Shown: positions 20,436 through 33,089, counted from the first letter of the stretch. The stretch is 64,000 nucleotides of DNA from Dendrolimus kikuchii (GCA_019925095.2 CM034407.1:16870710-16934709), one strand, 5' to 3'. Numbers and translations: made by a program. Notes: generated by a model not told the origin, from the sequence alone.

Positions 20436-21307
20436 GAATATAGGCTATCTCTATGTCAGTTCCGTCTAAATTCGTTTAGTAGTTTTCACATGACGATCTA
20501 ACAGACAGACAAAAATTCTAAGTCTCATCTTCGAAATCCGCTGATCCGAATTGGTCCCCAAACTTTTTCTTTTCATTTTTATATTTACAGCACAAACTCA
20601 ATCTACCCACAAATGTATTATAGTATAGATTACTAATATCTACAAAATCATGATTACGTATTTCTTTGTGTCATAACTCTAAATACAAACATAATTTTCT
20701 AAATAAAATATTTTCCTCTCTTCCTTTCTTTCACTCTCCGACGAAAATCTCCACCGTAGAAATATCACAACCGCTGTCAACAACAAATAACATTACCCAA
20801 AGAGTAATAAACCAATAATTTTTAATAACAAAGTAACCAACTTGTACATTTTCGAATATCCATACAAAAAATTTCACATACAAATCGTATATCAGTCAGA
20901 TTTTTGTTGTTCGTGGCGGCATAAAAACCGAGTTTTTAGTGCTCGCTCGTCCTACAAATTTTACGCGGCCCATTACGGCCCCAGTGTACTTGTATACATT
21001 TTTTACGCTTCACTGTGACCATTAAACGGGATATCGTGATGGGACCACCGGCCCAAGAGCCCGCCGGATGAATACGCCTTTGAAATTCGCCCGGGTAAAT
21101 TGCTCTACCAAAGCCATAAGCAAAGTTTCGCTCTAGTATCGGTTATCGTCGTTTAACCGTTAAAAAGATTATATTATTATGGGTTTCATAAAAGCGGGCT
21201 GATGTAAAGGTAAAGTGTTGCTGGCATTAAAGCGCTTGATTTTTATTTTTAGCAGCATCAAGGCTTGACTAGTAACTTTCATAAAATTGGTTTAGTTTTT
21301 TTTTATT
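20436..21307. other. no gene recognised
   Basis: Just after the family C copy is a stretch with 'gttttcacatgacgatctaacagacagac', a common insect repeat ending. The remaining 0.8 kb holds nothing recognisable. Confidence 0.4.
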
Positions 21308-21603
21308 ACAGGAGTTCAGCAGACAGGCAGACGGCCCATTTATTGCAAAGCGGTTACCATCGCCTATGGACATTTGCAACACCAAAGGTGCTACAAATGC
21401 GCTACTGCTCTCTTAAGGGTCACTGGAACCTGGTCACTAATGCCGGAACACAACTCAAGGTTGTTATGGCGACATGCTTTAGACTAGGGGTGGTAGCCAT
21501 CCAGTCGGGCAAATGCCCTACCACCTGGCTGTGGGTTGTTTAGTCACCTCTTACGAAAGGCCGCAGGAAATTTTATTCTTTCTCCGTTCCTGCACGGATA
21601 AAA
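21308..21603 (-). mobile_element. family A SINE-like repeat, near full length
   Basis: Minus-strand copy with T-run (A tail) at its left end and the TTTTATCCGTGCAGGAACGG start at its right end. It has a small deletion in the GGCCGGGCGGCC segment. Confidence 0.85.
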
Positions 21604-21654
21604 CAGAGTAAAAATTTTCAAAATGTGAGTTTTTTTTATTACATATAGGTTCGC

Positions 21655-21821
21655 GTTTGACCATTATCTCGCTCGATTTGAGCGGAGATATGGTCTAAGA
21701 TCGAGCACGCTTATCTAGAAGGTACCTATTCACACGAGATTTGAAGACACCCAGGTTGTAGGTTTCGGGAAAAACAGACTCCGGCAGTGGTGAGTTCCAC
21801 TCCTTTGCGGTGACTTCAGTA
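21655..21821 (-). pseudogene. LINE ORF2 C-terminal tail
   Basis: On the minus strand the segment encodes [20 protein letters not shown], followed by [18 protein letters not shown] and a stop. This is the well-known C-terminal end of insect LINE reverse transcriptase proteins (…KEWNSLP…VFP…YNLGxFKxRVNRxLLGKR). Only the last 40 or so residues are left. Confidence 0.75.
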
Positions 21822-22463
21822 ACTAACTGTTAAATATCTATAATGTAACATCAAATTTTCATAGATTAGGACTAAATTTTAAAATTATGTTTAAATATAG
21901 CCGCAATCTTCTTGAGTGTCCTGTTTTTGAAGAGTCTTTTTCTTCTTTCGTTAATGACAAAATTCAAAATTTCGAGTCAAAGATAGAAAATATAAAATGT
22001 ATAAATTTGTATAAAGCGGATGACATTATTCGATTTTGTGTTTTTACTTAAACATTTACATATCCCTTGAAATGCCCTTTATGGTAAAACCAAAATATTT
22101 TAAAACTTTGAATAATGTTATTTGGCACTCATACTTGTCACTCTTCAATATTTATTTCGATGACCACACATGGCCCGAAGCTTCATTACCAGTGAGTTTT
22201 GCTAGTTGAGGTATACGAAAAAAATCTTCAGTCTCTTTATCCACTTTTCTGTCCTCAGTGTACAGCAAAAAGGAACCTCACTGGTGAAATATTAAATACG
22301 GTAACTTGGTGGCTTTGCGGTGCTGTACTTTGACTGAGACCAGAAATGCTTAAATCTAAAGTCACAGAAGTTATAGGATGGCCCGCTTTGCTCATTGGTA
22401 TATAAAAATCTTACGAACACGTGTGTCAATGCGACTGAGCATGCTTATCTCCTAGCTGTCTGA
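21822..22463. other. no gene recognised
   Basis: AT-rich spacer. Nothing was recognised. Confidence 0.4.
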
Positions 22464-22694
22464 CGTTGGGAGTCTGGCTTGTGGCTACCGGCACTCCTCT
22501 CGACCAATTTGTGCACTTATCTTGACGATAACACGTTTAGAATAAGTGCCTGCATTTGTCTAGGGGCGAACAATGTTGTGCCACACCGCTGTCAGTTTGA
22601 GGATAAGATGGAGCTCTTCGGTCACCATGGTTTATCATGTATCAGAAGTGCCAGCAGAATTACACGTCATGTAACGTTCAATGATTTTTTTTAA
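22464..22694 (+). pseudogene. retroelement C-terminal zinc-finger/endonuclease-like fragment
   Basis: Open from 22464 to the stop at 22692-22694. It encodes SGLWLPALLSTNLC, LDDNTFRISACICLGANN, PHRCQFEDKMELFGHHGLSC and ITRHVTFNDFF. The pattern W-x-AxP, LDDxxFRIAVxLRLG, PHxC, GxHGLxC, RHxxLND is one I recognise downstream of reverse transcriptase in several insect retroelement proteins, where it forms a Zn-binding, endonuclease-like region. No RT domain is attached. Identification is by pattern, and the parent element is uncertain. Confidence 0.55.
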
Positions 22695-24332
22695 TAAGAA
22701 CGATCTGGTTGCGCAAACAAATCGGAATGCGTATTTCGAGTTACACGTACTACGATATGAGTTTTTACAGGACGATTATCAATCTTTAGCATTCTTCTTT
22801 CCTATCAAAATTACTGGCTAGTAAAATACAAGGGCTAATGTTTTGGAGACCGACACGTGGCAATATCTCATTTCCTGATATTGTCATGTTTGACGGCACA
22901 TGGGGTGGAGCCTCACACATTTACGGCTAGCGGTCAAAAGCCAAATGTCACGTGTCATCGGATTATGGGGTTAATAGCTGTTTACCGATAGATATTGTAG
23001 GGTAACATCAGTTCCGATATTACAACTTGGGTTGTTTGTTTGTCCGAATATCTGCCTCGGAAATGGTTGACTTGAACTCCTAACGTAGGTTCAGGGTCAA
23101 CCTACATTAATATTTAGGCTTATCTTAATATTCCAAATACCGGAAAACAGCTATTTTCTGTAATACTGGTATTAAAAGGATCAAACCAATTGAAAAAATC
23201 TGGGTAAAAGGCGCATAATTGAAAGACATGACGACATTCAATGATATTGAATGACTTAATTTTATATAGCAATGTATCTCATTGGTTGCTTCATCCAAAT
23301 TGAAAGACATAAATAAACCATCTAGAATCGTCTTCGAATTAATGTAATAGATCTGTTACAGAAAATACGATCGGTGAGGTTAATGCTGAATTATAAGGTT
23401 TAAATTAGTTTTAAACGCCTCAACCAGTATTATAATGTACTTTAGGATAATAGAATCGCTGAGAAACAAACAATCCAGATGCTAGCGATATTTGATCGAT
23501 AATAATGCGTAATATCAAAAATATTATTTTAAAGGCCGTAAATTCATTCTTAGCTTTACAAGCAGTTAAATAACTAATCACAATTTAAATTTTAGACTAA
23601 TTACTGCAGTCTATCTAGGTAATCATCTATCATGAAAATTGTATTAAACACATTTCGTGGTCCAGGCGGAGACTAATGGCAATCGCGCACACCGGCGCCA
23701 TCCTATGCAGAGCAGCTGACACGTCATGATCTACTGCCACGTCAGGAGAGAAAAATGAAAGTTATAAATCATAAACATTCACCAACAGGTGATAAGTAAA
23801 TAAATGGGAACTAACTGACAACATGCATGAAAAACAACAACAATTCCAATAGGGGAGTGGATAGTTAAAATCAATTGAGATGCTTTTTATCCGATAAAAC
23901 GTCGCATCCATATAGACTTTGCACAAGTATACCACCTTACGTTTCATAAGTTAGTACAAGTAAAAGGAGACACATAGAGCATTATTAGCTTATTTAACCA
24001 GTAATGAAAAATATTTCTATAAAAGTAAGATGATGAGATGTTATTTTAACATCTATCCATAGTCCTAATATCCAGAATTTGTATGTATTAGCGCCAAATG
24101 GAAGGACATACCACATAATATAGCAGCGTCGATCAGGGACAAGCGGAGTTAATATAGGAATTCATACAACGGTAGGTAAAATGGTAGATAAAATTTAAGA
24201 TGGAGTGGGATCATCAATATACGGCAAGGCAAAATCCATGACTCTACTGACACCTTGTGTTGATTGACAGAATCTACATTAACGCGAGTGGAATCGCAAG
24301 TCAGTAAATAAATATATTAAACTTATAGTTAA
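22695..24332. other. no gene recognised; one family H repeat
   Basis: AT-rich. About 23219-23320 is a copy of family H (attcaatgatattgaatga ... catccaaattgaaagacat), also at 24812-24895 and, diverged, at 62945-63025. No exon with convincing splice sites was found. Confidence 0.4.
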
Positions 24333-24605
24333 TTATCAGCTCATAATGCTGACATTAGACGGATCACTCAAATTGAACCAATTTGCTTGAAAGGCATAGA
24401 ACTAAAAGTACATGACAACGTGTATAGGACAAGGCGCGAGGAATATATGACACCAATCATTATAAATGATCTTCCAGAGGACATGCCATCAAAGTACAAA
24501 AACAACAATAAATCGATCAAATATAATCTCAAAAGATTCCCAAAGCGGGCCATCAGGCTCACATATGCAGACCTGAAAGTAAAACAGAACCATACACTAA
24601 AATAA
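24333..24605 (+). CDS. unrecognised open frame, probably repeat-derived
   Basis: Open for 90 codons from 24333 to the stop at 24603-24605 without an early ATG (the first ATG would be internal). The product is lysine-rich and basic: IELKVHDNVYRTRREEYMT, then IIINDLPEDMPSKY and KRFPKRAIRLTYADLKVK. I do not recognise the family. The hydrophilic, charged composition is more protein-like than the neighbouring chance frames. It could be an exon or a transposon remnant. No good acceptor or donor was noted at its borders. Confidence 0.25.
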   Translation, partial: LSAHNADIRRITQIEPICLKGIELKVHDNVYRTRREEYMTPIIINDLPEDMPSKYKNNNKSIKYNLKRFPKRAIRLTYADLKVKQNHTLK

Positions 24606-25671
24606 TGATAACTCCGCTTTTATTATCAAGTCAGAACTAAACACTAGAATGATGATACACAATTACTCGCCTCTGCTCCTATTTTTTGATATAACAATAT
24701 TGTGTACACGACTCCCTGCAGCACGAATAAACCCATGAGGTTTCTGTGGCACGATCAGTGTTTTTAATGTATATGAATGTAAGCATATTGGAGAATAATT
24801 TTTAAAAAAACGACGCTATTCAATGATATTGAATGATTCAAGTTTATTTTTATTAATCAATTTGGTTAATTCATCCAAATTGAAAGACAAATGAACTGTC
24901 TACTATCGCCTTAATAAAATGAACGTAATCCATTAAAGTATTTACTAAGAACAAAACTCTTCTTTATTTCATGCACCCAGCCGCCACACGGTCTCGTGGA
25001 AACGAAGGTGCCTTACATCTAGAACTCGTCGGAGTCAATTCTTGAAAGCAATCGTTTGCTCTATCATAGCCAAAAAGCATTGTATTGTTCACTAGACAAA
25101 ACGGACATTTCAATAAAATAAAAATCGTGAACCTGTTAGAATTGATTCAGTACAAAATCTACCACTAAAAAACTAACAACTGTTACTGAACTAGAGACCC
25201 TTGTAGAATCTGGGAAAACGCTTAGAGCTTTTATGGATTCAGAATTACTCTGTATTAATGTAATGGTTCCGAATCAAACTACCTAACAAATCGGCTCGAC
25301 GTTCAAAAAACGATCATTAAAGAATCGTAACATCAAGGAAATGAAATCCCGGAGTGGGTAAAAAGGAGAGGAGGCAATAAAGGCACAATAACGCTCCGCA
25401 CGAGACGCCCTACGGTACACATACAGGAAATTGTGAGACGTGATACGAGTGTAACGACAATACACTCAAGTTTGTGTACGACCTGAAGGACCAGAATTTC
25501 AATCACCTGCAAAATATATACAATTAATGTAATTTTGCCGGTGCTCTCAGATTTTAAAATCCTCTGTAATTTTACAGAAACGACGATAACAGAAAACATA
25601 TTCATTATGTACATCTCTCAAGGGCAAAACGGCTGTGCCAATTCAAAACAGATTTTGACAATATTAACTAC
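24606..25671. other. no gene recognised; family H copy at 24812-24895
   Basis: AT-rich apart from the family H copy. Nothing else was recognised. Confidence 0.4.
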
Positions 25672-26165
25672 TATGATAATTCTTATACAGTGCAGGCTGT
25701 CAAACTCTGGAATGCGTTGCCTCTTACTGGCAGAGAGGACAAAACATTACCTACGTATCGTAACTCACTTAGAATTTATTATTTGTCTTTAAATAAATGT
25801 CTAATATAATAAACATTTATACATAATAAATGATTGTCATAAATAAGTTTAATAAATATATTAATTTAGATATTTTCGTATATACGTATATATTGGTATT
25901 CTACAAATGTGTCTGGATTCATTTTGTATTAAATTTATAAATTAGTGAGTGTATGTATATTGAAATTGTACAATCCTGTCTTTTTCTTTGTCTACCTACA
26001 TCGCCAGATTAGTTAAGAATTTCTTTTAATCTAGGTTGCCTGGAAGAGATCGCTTGTAGCGATAAGGCCGCCTGTTGTGTTCTCAAGAAGTATTGTAATT
26101 AGCTATTTGTTTTTGTACTTGTTTATTTTTGGGAGCAATAAAGTGTTATCTAATCTAATCTAACT
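25672..26165 (+). mobile_element. LINE 3' end, family I, with ORF2 tail
   Basis: The first 138 bases encode YDNSYTVQAVKLWNALPL, then GREDKTLPTYRNSLRIYYLS and a stop at 25807-25809: the C-terminal end of a LINE ORF2 (VKLWNxLP). A 350-base AT-rich 3' UTR follows, then the conserved gcctggaagagatcgcttgt...gcgataaggccgcc block, an AATAAAG, and a short tctaatctaatctaa tail. Further copies or parts lie at 39085-39210, 41068-41250, 43500-43650 and 43656-44290. It is the most complete copy in the window. Confidence 0.8.
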
Positions 26166-26213
26166 ACAGTGTCGGATACCATTTGTAAAAGATTTATTAG
26201 CTACCGAGCATTA

Positions 26214-26414
26214 ATCTATACTAATATTATAAAGAGGTAAAGTTTGTGAGTTTATGACGTTGTAGGGGGTAATCTCTGGATCTACTAAACTGATTTGAAA
26301 AATTATTTTACTCTTAGAAAGCTACGTTAACAGGGAGTATCATAGGTTATATAACCTGACGCTATATACCACGGGAACAGGACAGAGCACGGGTGAAACC
26401 GCGCCGGGCCGCTA
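26214..26414 (-). repeat. family E repeat
   Basis: The reverse complement starts with a gctagcggcccggcgcggttt-like segment. It runs through 'tatatagcgtcaggttatat', the 'gatccagagattaccccctac' segment, and ends ctttataatattagtatag. Further copies are at 31621, 33090, 35341, 35940, 38400 and 40343. It is common in insect genomes from memory; its class is unclear. Confidence 0.65.
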
Positions 26415-26489
26415 GTAAGTAATAATCATATCCAAGCATTATATTGCTCTTAATCCATTAGAGAAGAGTCTTACATAGTTTTTTATACC

Positions 26490-26765
26490 TACATACATAC
26501 ATAACTTCACGCCAGTTCCCTTGCGGGGTAGGTACGAACAACAGAGCGCCATTTAGGCTTATTCTTACACACCTCACTTGCTTCTTTGACATTCATAACT
26601 CTTGTCATGCACGCTCGTCTGTTCTTAAGGCTTCTGACATCACCTTCTGCTAGTACACGATCAATTTGATCATGGAAGGTATGTCGTGGCTTTCCACGAC
26701 TTTTGCATCCATCCACTTTTGCATTGAATATCTGTTTAGTCATTCTTTCCACATGCCCGAACCAC
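26490..26765 (-). mobile_element. RTE-like LINE, 5'-truncated 3' end
   Basis: The minus strand encodes MERMTKQIFNAKVDGCKSR, then GKPRHTFHDQIDRVLAEGDV, RSLKNRRACMTRVMNVKEAS and PARELA before the stop, then an ATGT repeat tail. It matches the larger copy at 32456-32996 closely. Clade assignment to RTE-like elements rests on the protein pattern and the short tetranucleotide tail. Confidence 0.8.
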
Positions 26766-28425
26766 CGGATGGATAGGTTTTTTAAACGTGGTTAATATAA
26801 CAAATAGAAATCAAAGCCGCAGGCGGTCGACGGGCTGGAGCCCTTGCATTTAGCGACGTAATGCTACCAGCCTTTTAGGTACTCTGCCCTGTGAGAGTGG
26901 AGCTGGCCCGGTTGTAGACAGGTTTTGAGTCTAATTTACATATTATTACTTAAATATCGATATAGGGAAGTAATCCGAGGACACAGCTGTAAGTTATGCA
27001 GACCATACATAAAAATACTTATATACTTTTACAATACACTTTATTTGTATTATGTTAATTTTCCTTGCACAATAATAAACATATTGTTTATTCTCTTTTA
27101 ATTATTATATCACCCAGATTGTATGTTAATAGAAATAATTGAAACAGGGATACACCCGTGTCACACGACATAAAACTTGCAAGATATCGTCATAACCTGA
27201 AAAAGAAACAAAAAGTGCGAAACAGTAGTTTGAATGTAAGACGAACACAAAAGTCAAGTCGGCACATTGTCTCCGGGAACAAAACAAGAGATCACGAGTG
27301 GGTCGCAAACAATGGCGCATGCCCTCTAAATAACGCATTCAGCTTATTCCGCCGAGCAACAGATTCATTCCGCAACTGGAACATCCTTTTTCACATAGGC
27401 AACACTTAATATCAAAATGAACCATTTAGTGTATTAATTATACTACATAACGTCTTTCATTATTAGAGTTCATATAAAAATGACAATTGCCCACTAAAAA
27501 ACGCAACTGTCGAAAGCTCCTAAATCCTACATAACGTCATCACGCGACGTTCTTCTCTAGCTTATTGACATTTTATCATTACAAATCATTTTTTTGAACT
27601 GAAATTTCTTTAGAATCGTTGTGATTTGAAAATCGACGAAAGAAAAAGAGAAACTAAAAAGAGATAACTTAAAAGATTTCAAATGAATTTTAGCTCTATA
27701 TGTATAGATTTAAAGCGGATATTCTGTTATACGTGGATCAAAGGAAATTGTGCAAAACAGTGCATTGAATTTTGAACTTTATGCTTGTGATATAAAGTGT
27801 TATTTAGAATGAATTTTTTAATTATTACATGTTGACGGATGTAGACTAAAGTAATTATATTTATATTAATAAAAGTTAGAGAAGAATTATCTGTGAGTAT
27901 ATTCTCTGAAGTTTCACTTCTACTACGTATGAACTGCAGACACACATTTTTTAACAATCAAAGAGACAAACATTGAAAGTCTTAATAAATTAATTTCACA
28001 CGTACTTCCTTCTAGCCTTATTAGAGTACACGTAAGATCCGGTACAGAAGATAAGCGCGAGCTAAATATAGATTTCGGCTCTATTTTTCATACTACCGGC
28101 GGCATACCGTAGGAAATTGTATTCTTTCTCCGTTCCTGCGCGGATAAAAGTTATCACGATATGTGTATAATATACAATGACTGTTAATACATAGATGTTA
28201 TATCTACTATGATATAGGTATAACAAATCTGATGCGGTTGTCAAATTTAGATAATTAATTTAAAAGTGAGAAAAAAGTCAGGGGCTGATTCTGAGTAATA
28301 GACTTTGAAAATCTAACTTTTCAAACTTTTGTTTGACTGATACGCATCACGTGTAAACTACTGAATAGATTTAAATGAAACTCGACATAGAGCTAGCTTA
28401 TATTCCTGGTCAACACTTTATTATT
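26766..28425. other. no gene; small family A fragment
   Basis: 1.6 kb of AT-rich sequence. At 28098-28147 the 5' end of family A is present on the minus strand (cataccgtaggaaattgtat ... gcgcggataaaa). Nothing else was recognised. Confidence 0.4.
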
Positions 28426-28739
28426 TTATCCGTGCAGGAACGGAGAAAGAATACAATTTCCTGCGGCCGGGCGGCCTGTCGTAAGAGGCGATAAAACAAC
28501 CCATAGCCAGGTGGTAGGGCATTTGCCCGACTGGATGGCTACCACCCCTGGTCTACAGTTTGTCGCCATAACAACCCTGAGTTGTGGTTCCGGCATTAGT
28601 GACCAGGTTCCAGTCTCCCCTAAGAGATCAGCAACGCATTTGTAGCACCTTTGGTGTTGCAAATGTCCATAGGCGATGGTAACCGCTTTCCATCAAGTGG
28701 GCCGTCTGCCTGTCTGCTGATCTCCTGCAATAAAAAAAA
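28426..28739 (+). mobile_element. family A SINE-like repeat, full length
   Basis: Complete copy from TTTTATCCGTGCAGGAACGG to CTCCTGCAATAAAAAAAA, with few differences from the copy inside the retrovirus. Confidence 0.85.
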
Positions 28740-29386
28740 GTATATATATACTTTTCATCCCGACAAATGATATCGTTTGCGTGGCATTGGCGAATATAGC
28801 CAAAAGATGTCGCTGTGCGCTGTGGCTGTCTTTTCTTGGTCACTAACAAACACGTCGCCAGGACAACGCGAACGTGACGACTACTAATGTAATAAAAGAA
28901 AACAACCGAGCTGAAAATGTGTTTAAAAGCGCTGTTACCAGGACATTGTAGAAGCAAAACTAACTTCCAAGATTTTCTAAAGCTTTTAGCTATACCAAAA
29001 TTTATAACTACGTCTATCCCCAAGATAACAATAACCTAGCGATATATATTCGGGAACGGGCAACTAGCAGGTAAAGTTTCAAACTAAAGCATCCACCGTA
29101 ACTCGCGGCCGTATAGAACGATATCCCCTGAATTATGGCGCCCAACGTTGCCTCTTGGCGCTGTGCCACAACATATTGATTGCCACACTTCGGAAATTTT
29201 TGAATTTGAATTAGTATCCGTTGGGATTCTGTTTACACGCTACAAGTAACGACTAGTCGGTTGCACTCTCTGCTTGCAGTTTCGTATTCGACTCGTAATA
29301 AAATATTGTGGAAGATAAAATATTTTACACTGCTGTACTTGTATGGATTAAAATTTTCTCAAGTCTTACGAGAATTTCCAAGAGTG
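28740..29386. other. no gene recognised
   Basis: Nothing was recognised. There are a short TA-repeat at 28741-28752 and ordinary AT-rich sequence. Confidence 0.4.
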
Positions 29387-29637
29387 CATCCGTGCAGGAA
29401 TGGAGAAAGAATACAATTTCTTGCAGCCAGGCGGTCTGTCGTAGAGGGGACAGGCCCGTCTGGATGGATACCACCCCTGGTCTAAAGTATGCCGCCATAA
29501 CAACCTTGAGCACTGTTCCGGCATTAATGGCCAGGTTCCAGTCTCCCTTTAAAGAGCGGCAGCACATTGATAGCACCTTTGGTGTTACAAATGTCTATAG
29601 GAGATGGTAAACTGCTGCTCTCGTGTAACAAAAAAAA
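29387..29637 (+). mobile_element. family A SINE-like repeat, internally deleted copy
   Basis: Starts ATCCGTGCAGGAATGGAG, lacks about 40 bases after the 'cggtctgtcgta' segment, and has a rearranged, short A-rich 3' end. Confidence 0.75.
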
Positions 29638-29732
29638 TTGGGTAGTTTCAGAAAAAAGTTGTTCAACGACAATAACAACAAACCATAACCGTCCCACTGT
29701 TCTGCTGGGACCTCTCCATTTTTATAAGAGGA

Positions 29733-29820
29733 TAGACAGTATACCCGCCACGCTTGTGCAAGGTAGTTTGGAGGATTCAACACATCAATGGTCTCGATGT
29801 GCAGGTTTCATAACAATGTG
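29733..29820 (-). repeat. family C repeat, partial
   Basis: The reverse complement contains gaaacctgcacatcgagacc, then cttgcacaagcgtggcgggt followed by atactgtc, matching the first half of the family C copies. Confidence 0.6.
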
Positions 29821-30005
29821 CAGCACGTGGTAATTGTAACAATATGTAGCAATAATATATATAAATTGCCTTTTGGTTGACGGTAATATATTTAGAGTTC
29901 GGTAGTGAAATAGCAAGATTGTTTATCAATCAATTTCACTACGGAGCTATTCAAAATACGTAATGTACACGCTCTTGGTTAATAAATGAACGCACATTAT
30001 ATATT

Positions 30006-30308
30006 CTGTGCTGGAACGGAAAAGAATACTAATTCCTGCGGCCGAGAGGCCTGTCGTAAGAGGTCACAAAACCAACTACAGCCAGATGGTAGGGCATTTG
30101 CCCGACTGGATGGCTACCACCTCAGGTCTAGAGTATGCCGCCATAACATCTTTGAGCTGTGTTCCGGTATCAGTGGCCAGGTTCCAGTTTCTCCTTCGAG
30201 GCCGGTAGCACATTGACAACACCTCTGGTATTACTTAAGTCCATAGGGGACTGTAACCAGTTCATCACATTTGGGCCGCAAGTCTGTCTGGTGTGCTTCA
30301 GCAATATA
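30006..30308 (+). mobile_element. family A SINE-like repeat, diverged copy
   Basis: Starts TCTGTGCTGGAACGGAAAAG and ends near gtgcttcagcaatata. It is a subfamily with 'tgtgcttcagcaata' in place of 'gctgaactcctgcaata', also seen at 32088-32228, 58505-58775 and 61970-62155. Confidence 0.75.
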
Positions 30309-31112
30309 TACCTATATATACGTACATTCAGCAGGAAGTTAGTTTTTATTTTTTGTTATTAAAGTTAAATATCAGTTTAAGAAAATCGGTACAGTCTTTT
30401 AAACCATGCTTTGTGAAGCTACTTATATAACAACAAAAGTATGTGACCCTGTTTTTCAAAATTTAATTCTCGCCACATATGTCTACATTAACACTTAATT
30501 AAAACCACCCTTGAAACATTTATTGACAGAAAGAGGCTTCTGACGTCGATTTGTTGACACGTGTTTCGGGTATATAGAATTAATAGAAATGGGCAAAGAG
30601 TAATTGATGACTGTAATAAATATTCTCAAGACGCAATTATTCTGTCTGGGTAAATGAAAGAGCCTACTAAAAGTGCTATTAAAAAGAGTAAGACGATATG
30701 ATTTTTCATATTAAAAGTAAGGAGAATAAATGTTTTTTTAGACTTGCTATCAACCAAATCCAACGAGTCTAAACCGTAAGGTAGAAGTAGAAGATTAAAA
30801 ATGCGCAAAGTTCGTCGATGTGAGATGCTCGTTCCGAAAGTACACTTAGTAACCCCTCGATCGCAGTTGAAACTTAACTAACTCTATCTCAACGAGCCGA
30901 CCTTATATATTCGCAAAATAGACGTGGAAATTCTAAAACTTGTAAGCCTACTTATACCTACTTGTAAAACTACGAACAGCCATGTGGTAGGGCATGTGCC
31001 TGCCTGGATGGCAACCACCCCTGGTCCTAAGCATGCCGCCTTAACAACTTTGAGTTTTATTCCGCCATCAAGAAAGAAAGAAAACCACTTAAACTATTTA
31101 AATAAAAACAAT
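30309..31112. other. no gene; internal family A fragment
   Basis: Nothing coding. About 30970-31075 matches the middle of family A (agccatgtggtagggcatgt ... ttattccgccatca). Confidence 0.45.
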
Positions 31113-31450
31113 AAGCTCTTTTAAAAAGGTTTTTAAATACAAGCTTTTGAGATCCTGGATATCATGTAGCAGCAGAGTGCTAGCCAAGACAAGTAAAACG
31201 AGCCCAATCACGACGGGTCTAAGTATCTTGTTTAGTACAGGAGTTCCTATGGCCACCTTTCTACTCCATCATCAGATCAGCTCCGTAGTACCATATTATT
31301 GAATTGTCACGCGATATACATATTCGTGCAAAATTTCAGCTCAATGGGAAACCGGGAAGTTGGTCAAATTTAACTTGCAAGATTCCACCCGAACTTACAT
31401 ACATACATAGGTACATCCATTGCAAGTTAAATAAAAACTTGTAATAAGTA
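31113..31450 (+). repeat. family F repeat, copy 1
   Basis: Collinear with 53766-54100 over about 330 bp: aaatacaagcttttgagatc, tgtagcagcagagtgcta, gtgcaaaatttcagctcaat, gaagttggtcaaatttaact, ccattgcaagttaaataaaa. It contains an (acat)n stretch near the end. The class is unknown. Confidence 0.7.
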
Positions 31451-31620
31451 AATGCAGTCCTAAATTGGTCCTAACTGAGCAATATTAACGGTTAAGATAA
31501 CCAGCGCCGATTTTCCACTAGGGCCATTAGTGACATACACGGACAAAGGCACATAAAAAAAAGATATGAAGTTAACATACAACAATTAAGTAAATATTAA
31601 AAGACTAAATACATATTACT

Positions 31621-32070
31621 TACTAGCTGACCCGGCAAACTTCGTACCGCCTCAGAATTAATAAATAAAAAAGCTGAACGATAATTGCAGAATGTTCCAA
31701 CTTTAGTAAAAAATGTGGTCAAAACTTAACCGGAACGAACATCAAACGTTTGACATTCAAAACCAAAAAAATGAAAAAGAAACTTCACTTTTAAATTTAA
31801 TTTGATTTCTGAACGACTTTTAAATTTAATAGATTTCTAAACGACGGGACGAACATCAAATGATTGACAGGTAGGAATAGTGTCTAAGGGAAAGGAAATT
31901 GTTGTTTTTACTATATTCCAAGCATTTTTTTCATATATACTCACCTTTTAAACCTTCCCTGGACTTCCACAAATAATTGAAAACCAAAATTAGCCAAATC
32001 AGTCCAGCCGTTCTCGATTTTTATCGAGACTAACGAACAGCAATTGATTTATATATATATATAGATATAA
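31621..32070 (+). repeat. family E repeat, long diverged copy
   Basis: Starts actagctgacccggcaaact and ends tatatatatagatataaa. The ends match family E, but the middle is different (aaaatttaatttgatttctg). Confidence 0.55.
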
Positions 32071-32087
32071 ATTGACATTGTACATGA

Positions 32088-32228
32088 GTGGCCAGGTTCC
32101 AGTGTCTCCTTCAAGCCCGCCAGCACATTGGCAGCACCTCCGGTATTGCTAATGTCCATAGGCGACGGTAACAACTTTCCATCACAGTTAATCCGTCAGC
32201 CTGTCTGTTGTGCTTCAGCAATAAAAAA
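32088..32228 (+). mobile_element. family A, 3' fragment of the diverged subfamily
   Basis: Runs from gtggccaggttccagtgtct to tgtgcttcagcaataaaaaa. The 5' half is absent. Confidence 0.7.
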
Positions 32229-32455
32229 AATATATTGACAGACTTGTGAATGACCATTTGAAATAATTGCGTTATTATAAAATTTATATTTTCAGCAAAA
32301 TTAAGCAATAAATTAAAGATATATGAACTTGAAATTAATCAGAAAATTTATATGGGTATGGGAATACCCAAATTGAAAATTCAGAGAAGTTAAGTTTTTA
32401 CATAGAAACGTTACAAAAATTAAACGAATAGGATTATGAATCATTACTATTTGGA

Positions 32456-32996
32456 TGATACTCAGCCAGAAGGCCCAGCTCGCCGTACACAACGCGGTGC
32501 TGGTACCTACGCTCACGTATGGAAGCGAGAGTTGGGTATGGAAGAAAGAGCATGAAAGTAGAGTAAACGCGGTCGAGATGCGAGCACTGCGCAAAATCTG
32601 CGGAGTGACGCTTGCGGACCGCGTTCGTAATACCGAAGTAAGAAAGACAGTTGGTCTGAAAGAGAGTGTCGGGGTGAAGGTAAGGAAAGGAATGCTCCGG
32701 TGGTTCGGACATGTAGAAAGAATGCATGATGAAAGAATGAATAAACAGATATACAATGCAAAAGTGGATGGATGCAGATGTCGTGGAAGGCCACGACACA
32801 CTTTCCATGATCAAATTGATCGTGTACTAGCAGAAGGTGATGTTAGGAGCCTTAAGAACAGACGAGCGTGCATGACAAGAGTTATGAATGTCAAAGAAGC
32901 AAGTGAGGTGTGTAAGAATAAGCCTAAATGGCGCTCTGTTGTTCGTGCCTACCCCGCAAGGGAACTGGCGTGAAGTTATGTATGTATGTATGTATG
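32456..32996 (+). mobile_element. RTE-like LINE, 5'-truncated, best copy
   Basis: An open frame from about 32455 to the stop at 32971-32973 encodes about 170 residues of the ORF2 tail: LTYGSESWVWKKEHESRVNA, EMRALRKICGVTLADRVRN, LRWFGHVERMHDERMNKQ, GRPRHTFHDQIDRVLAEGDV, PARELA. A (tatg)n tail to 32996 follows. The 11-bp target duplication tactatttgga flanks it (32445-32455 and 32997-33007), so this is one insertion event. The RT catalytic core is missing through 5' truncation; it is dead on arrival. Related pieces lie at 26490, 43752, 44800, 54922 and 62768. Confidence 0.9.
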
Positions 32997-33089
32997 TACT
33001 ATTTGGAGTCCTACCTATCATAAGGATCCAAATAAAACATCACATTAATTATTTCCATGATTTAAATATGAAGAAGAAAATTTATATTT

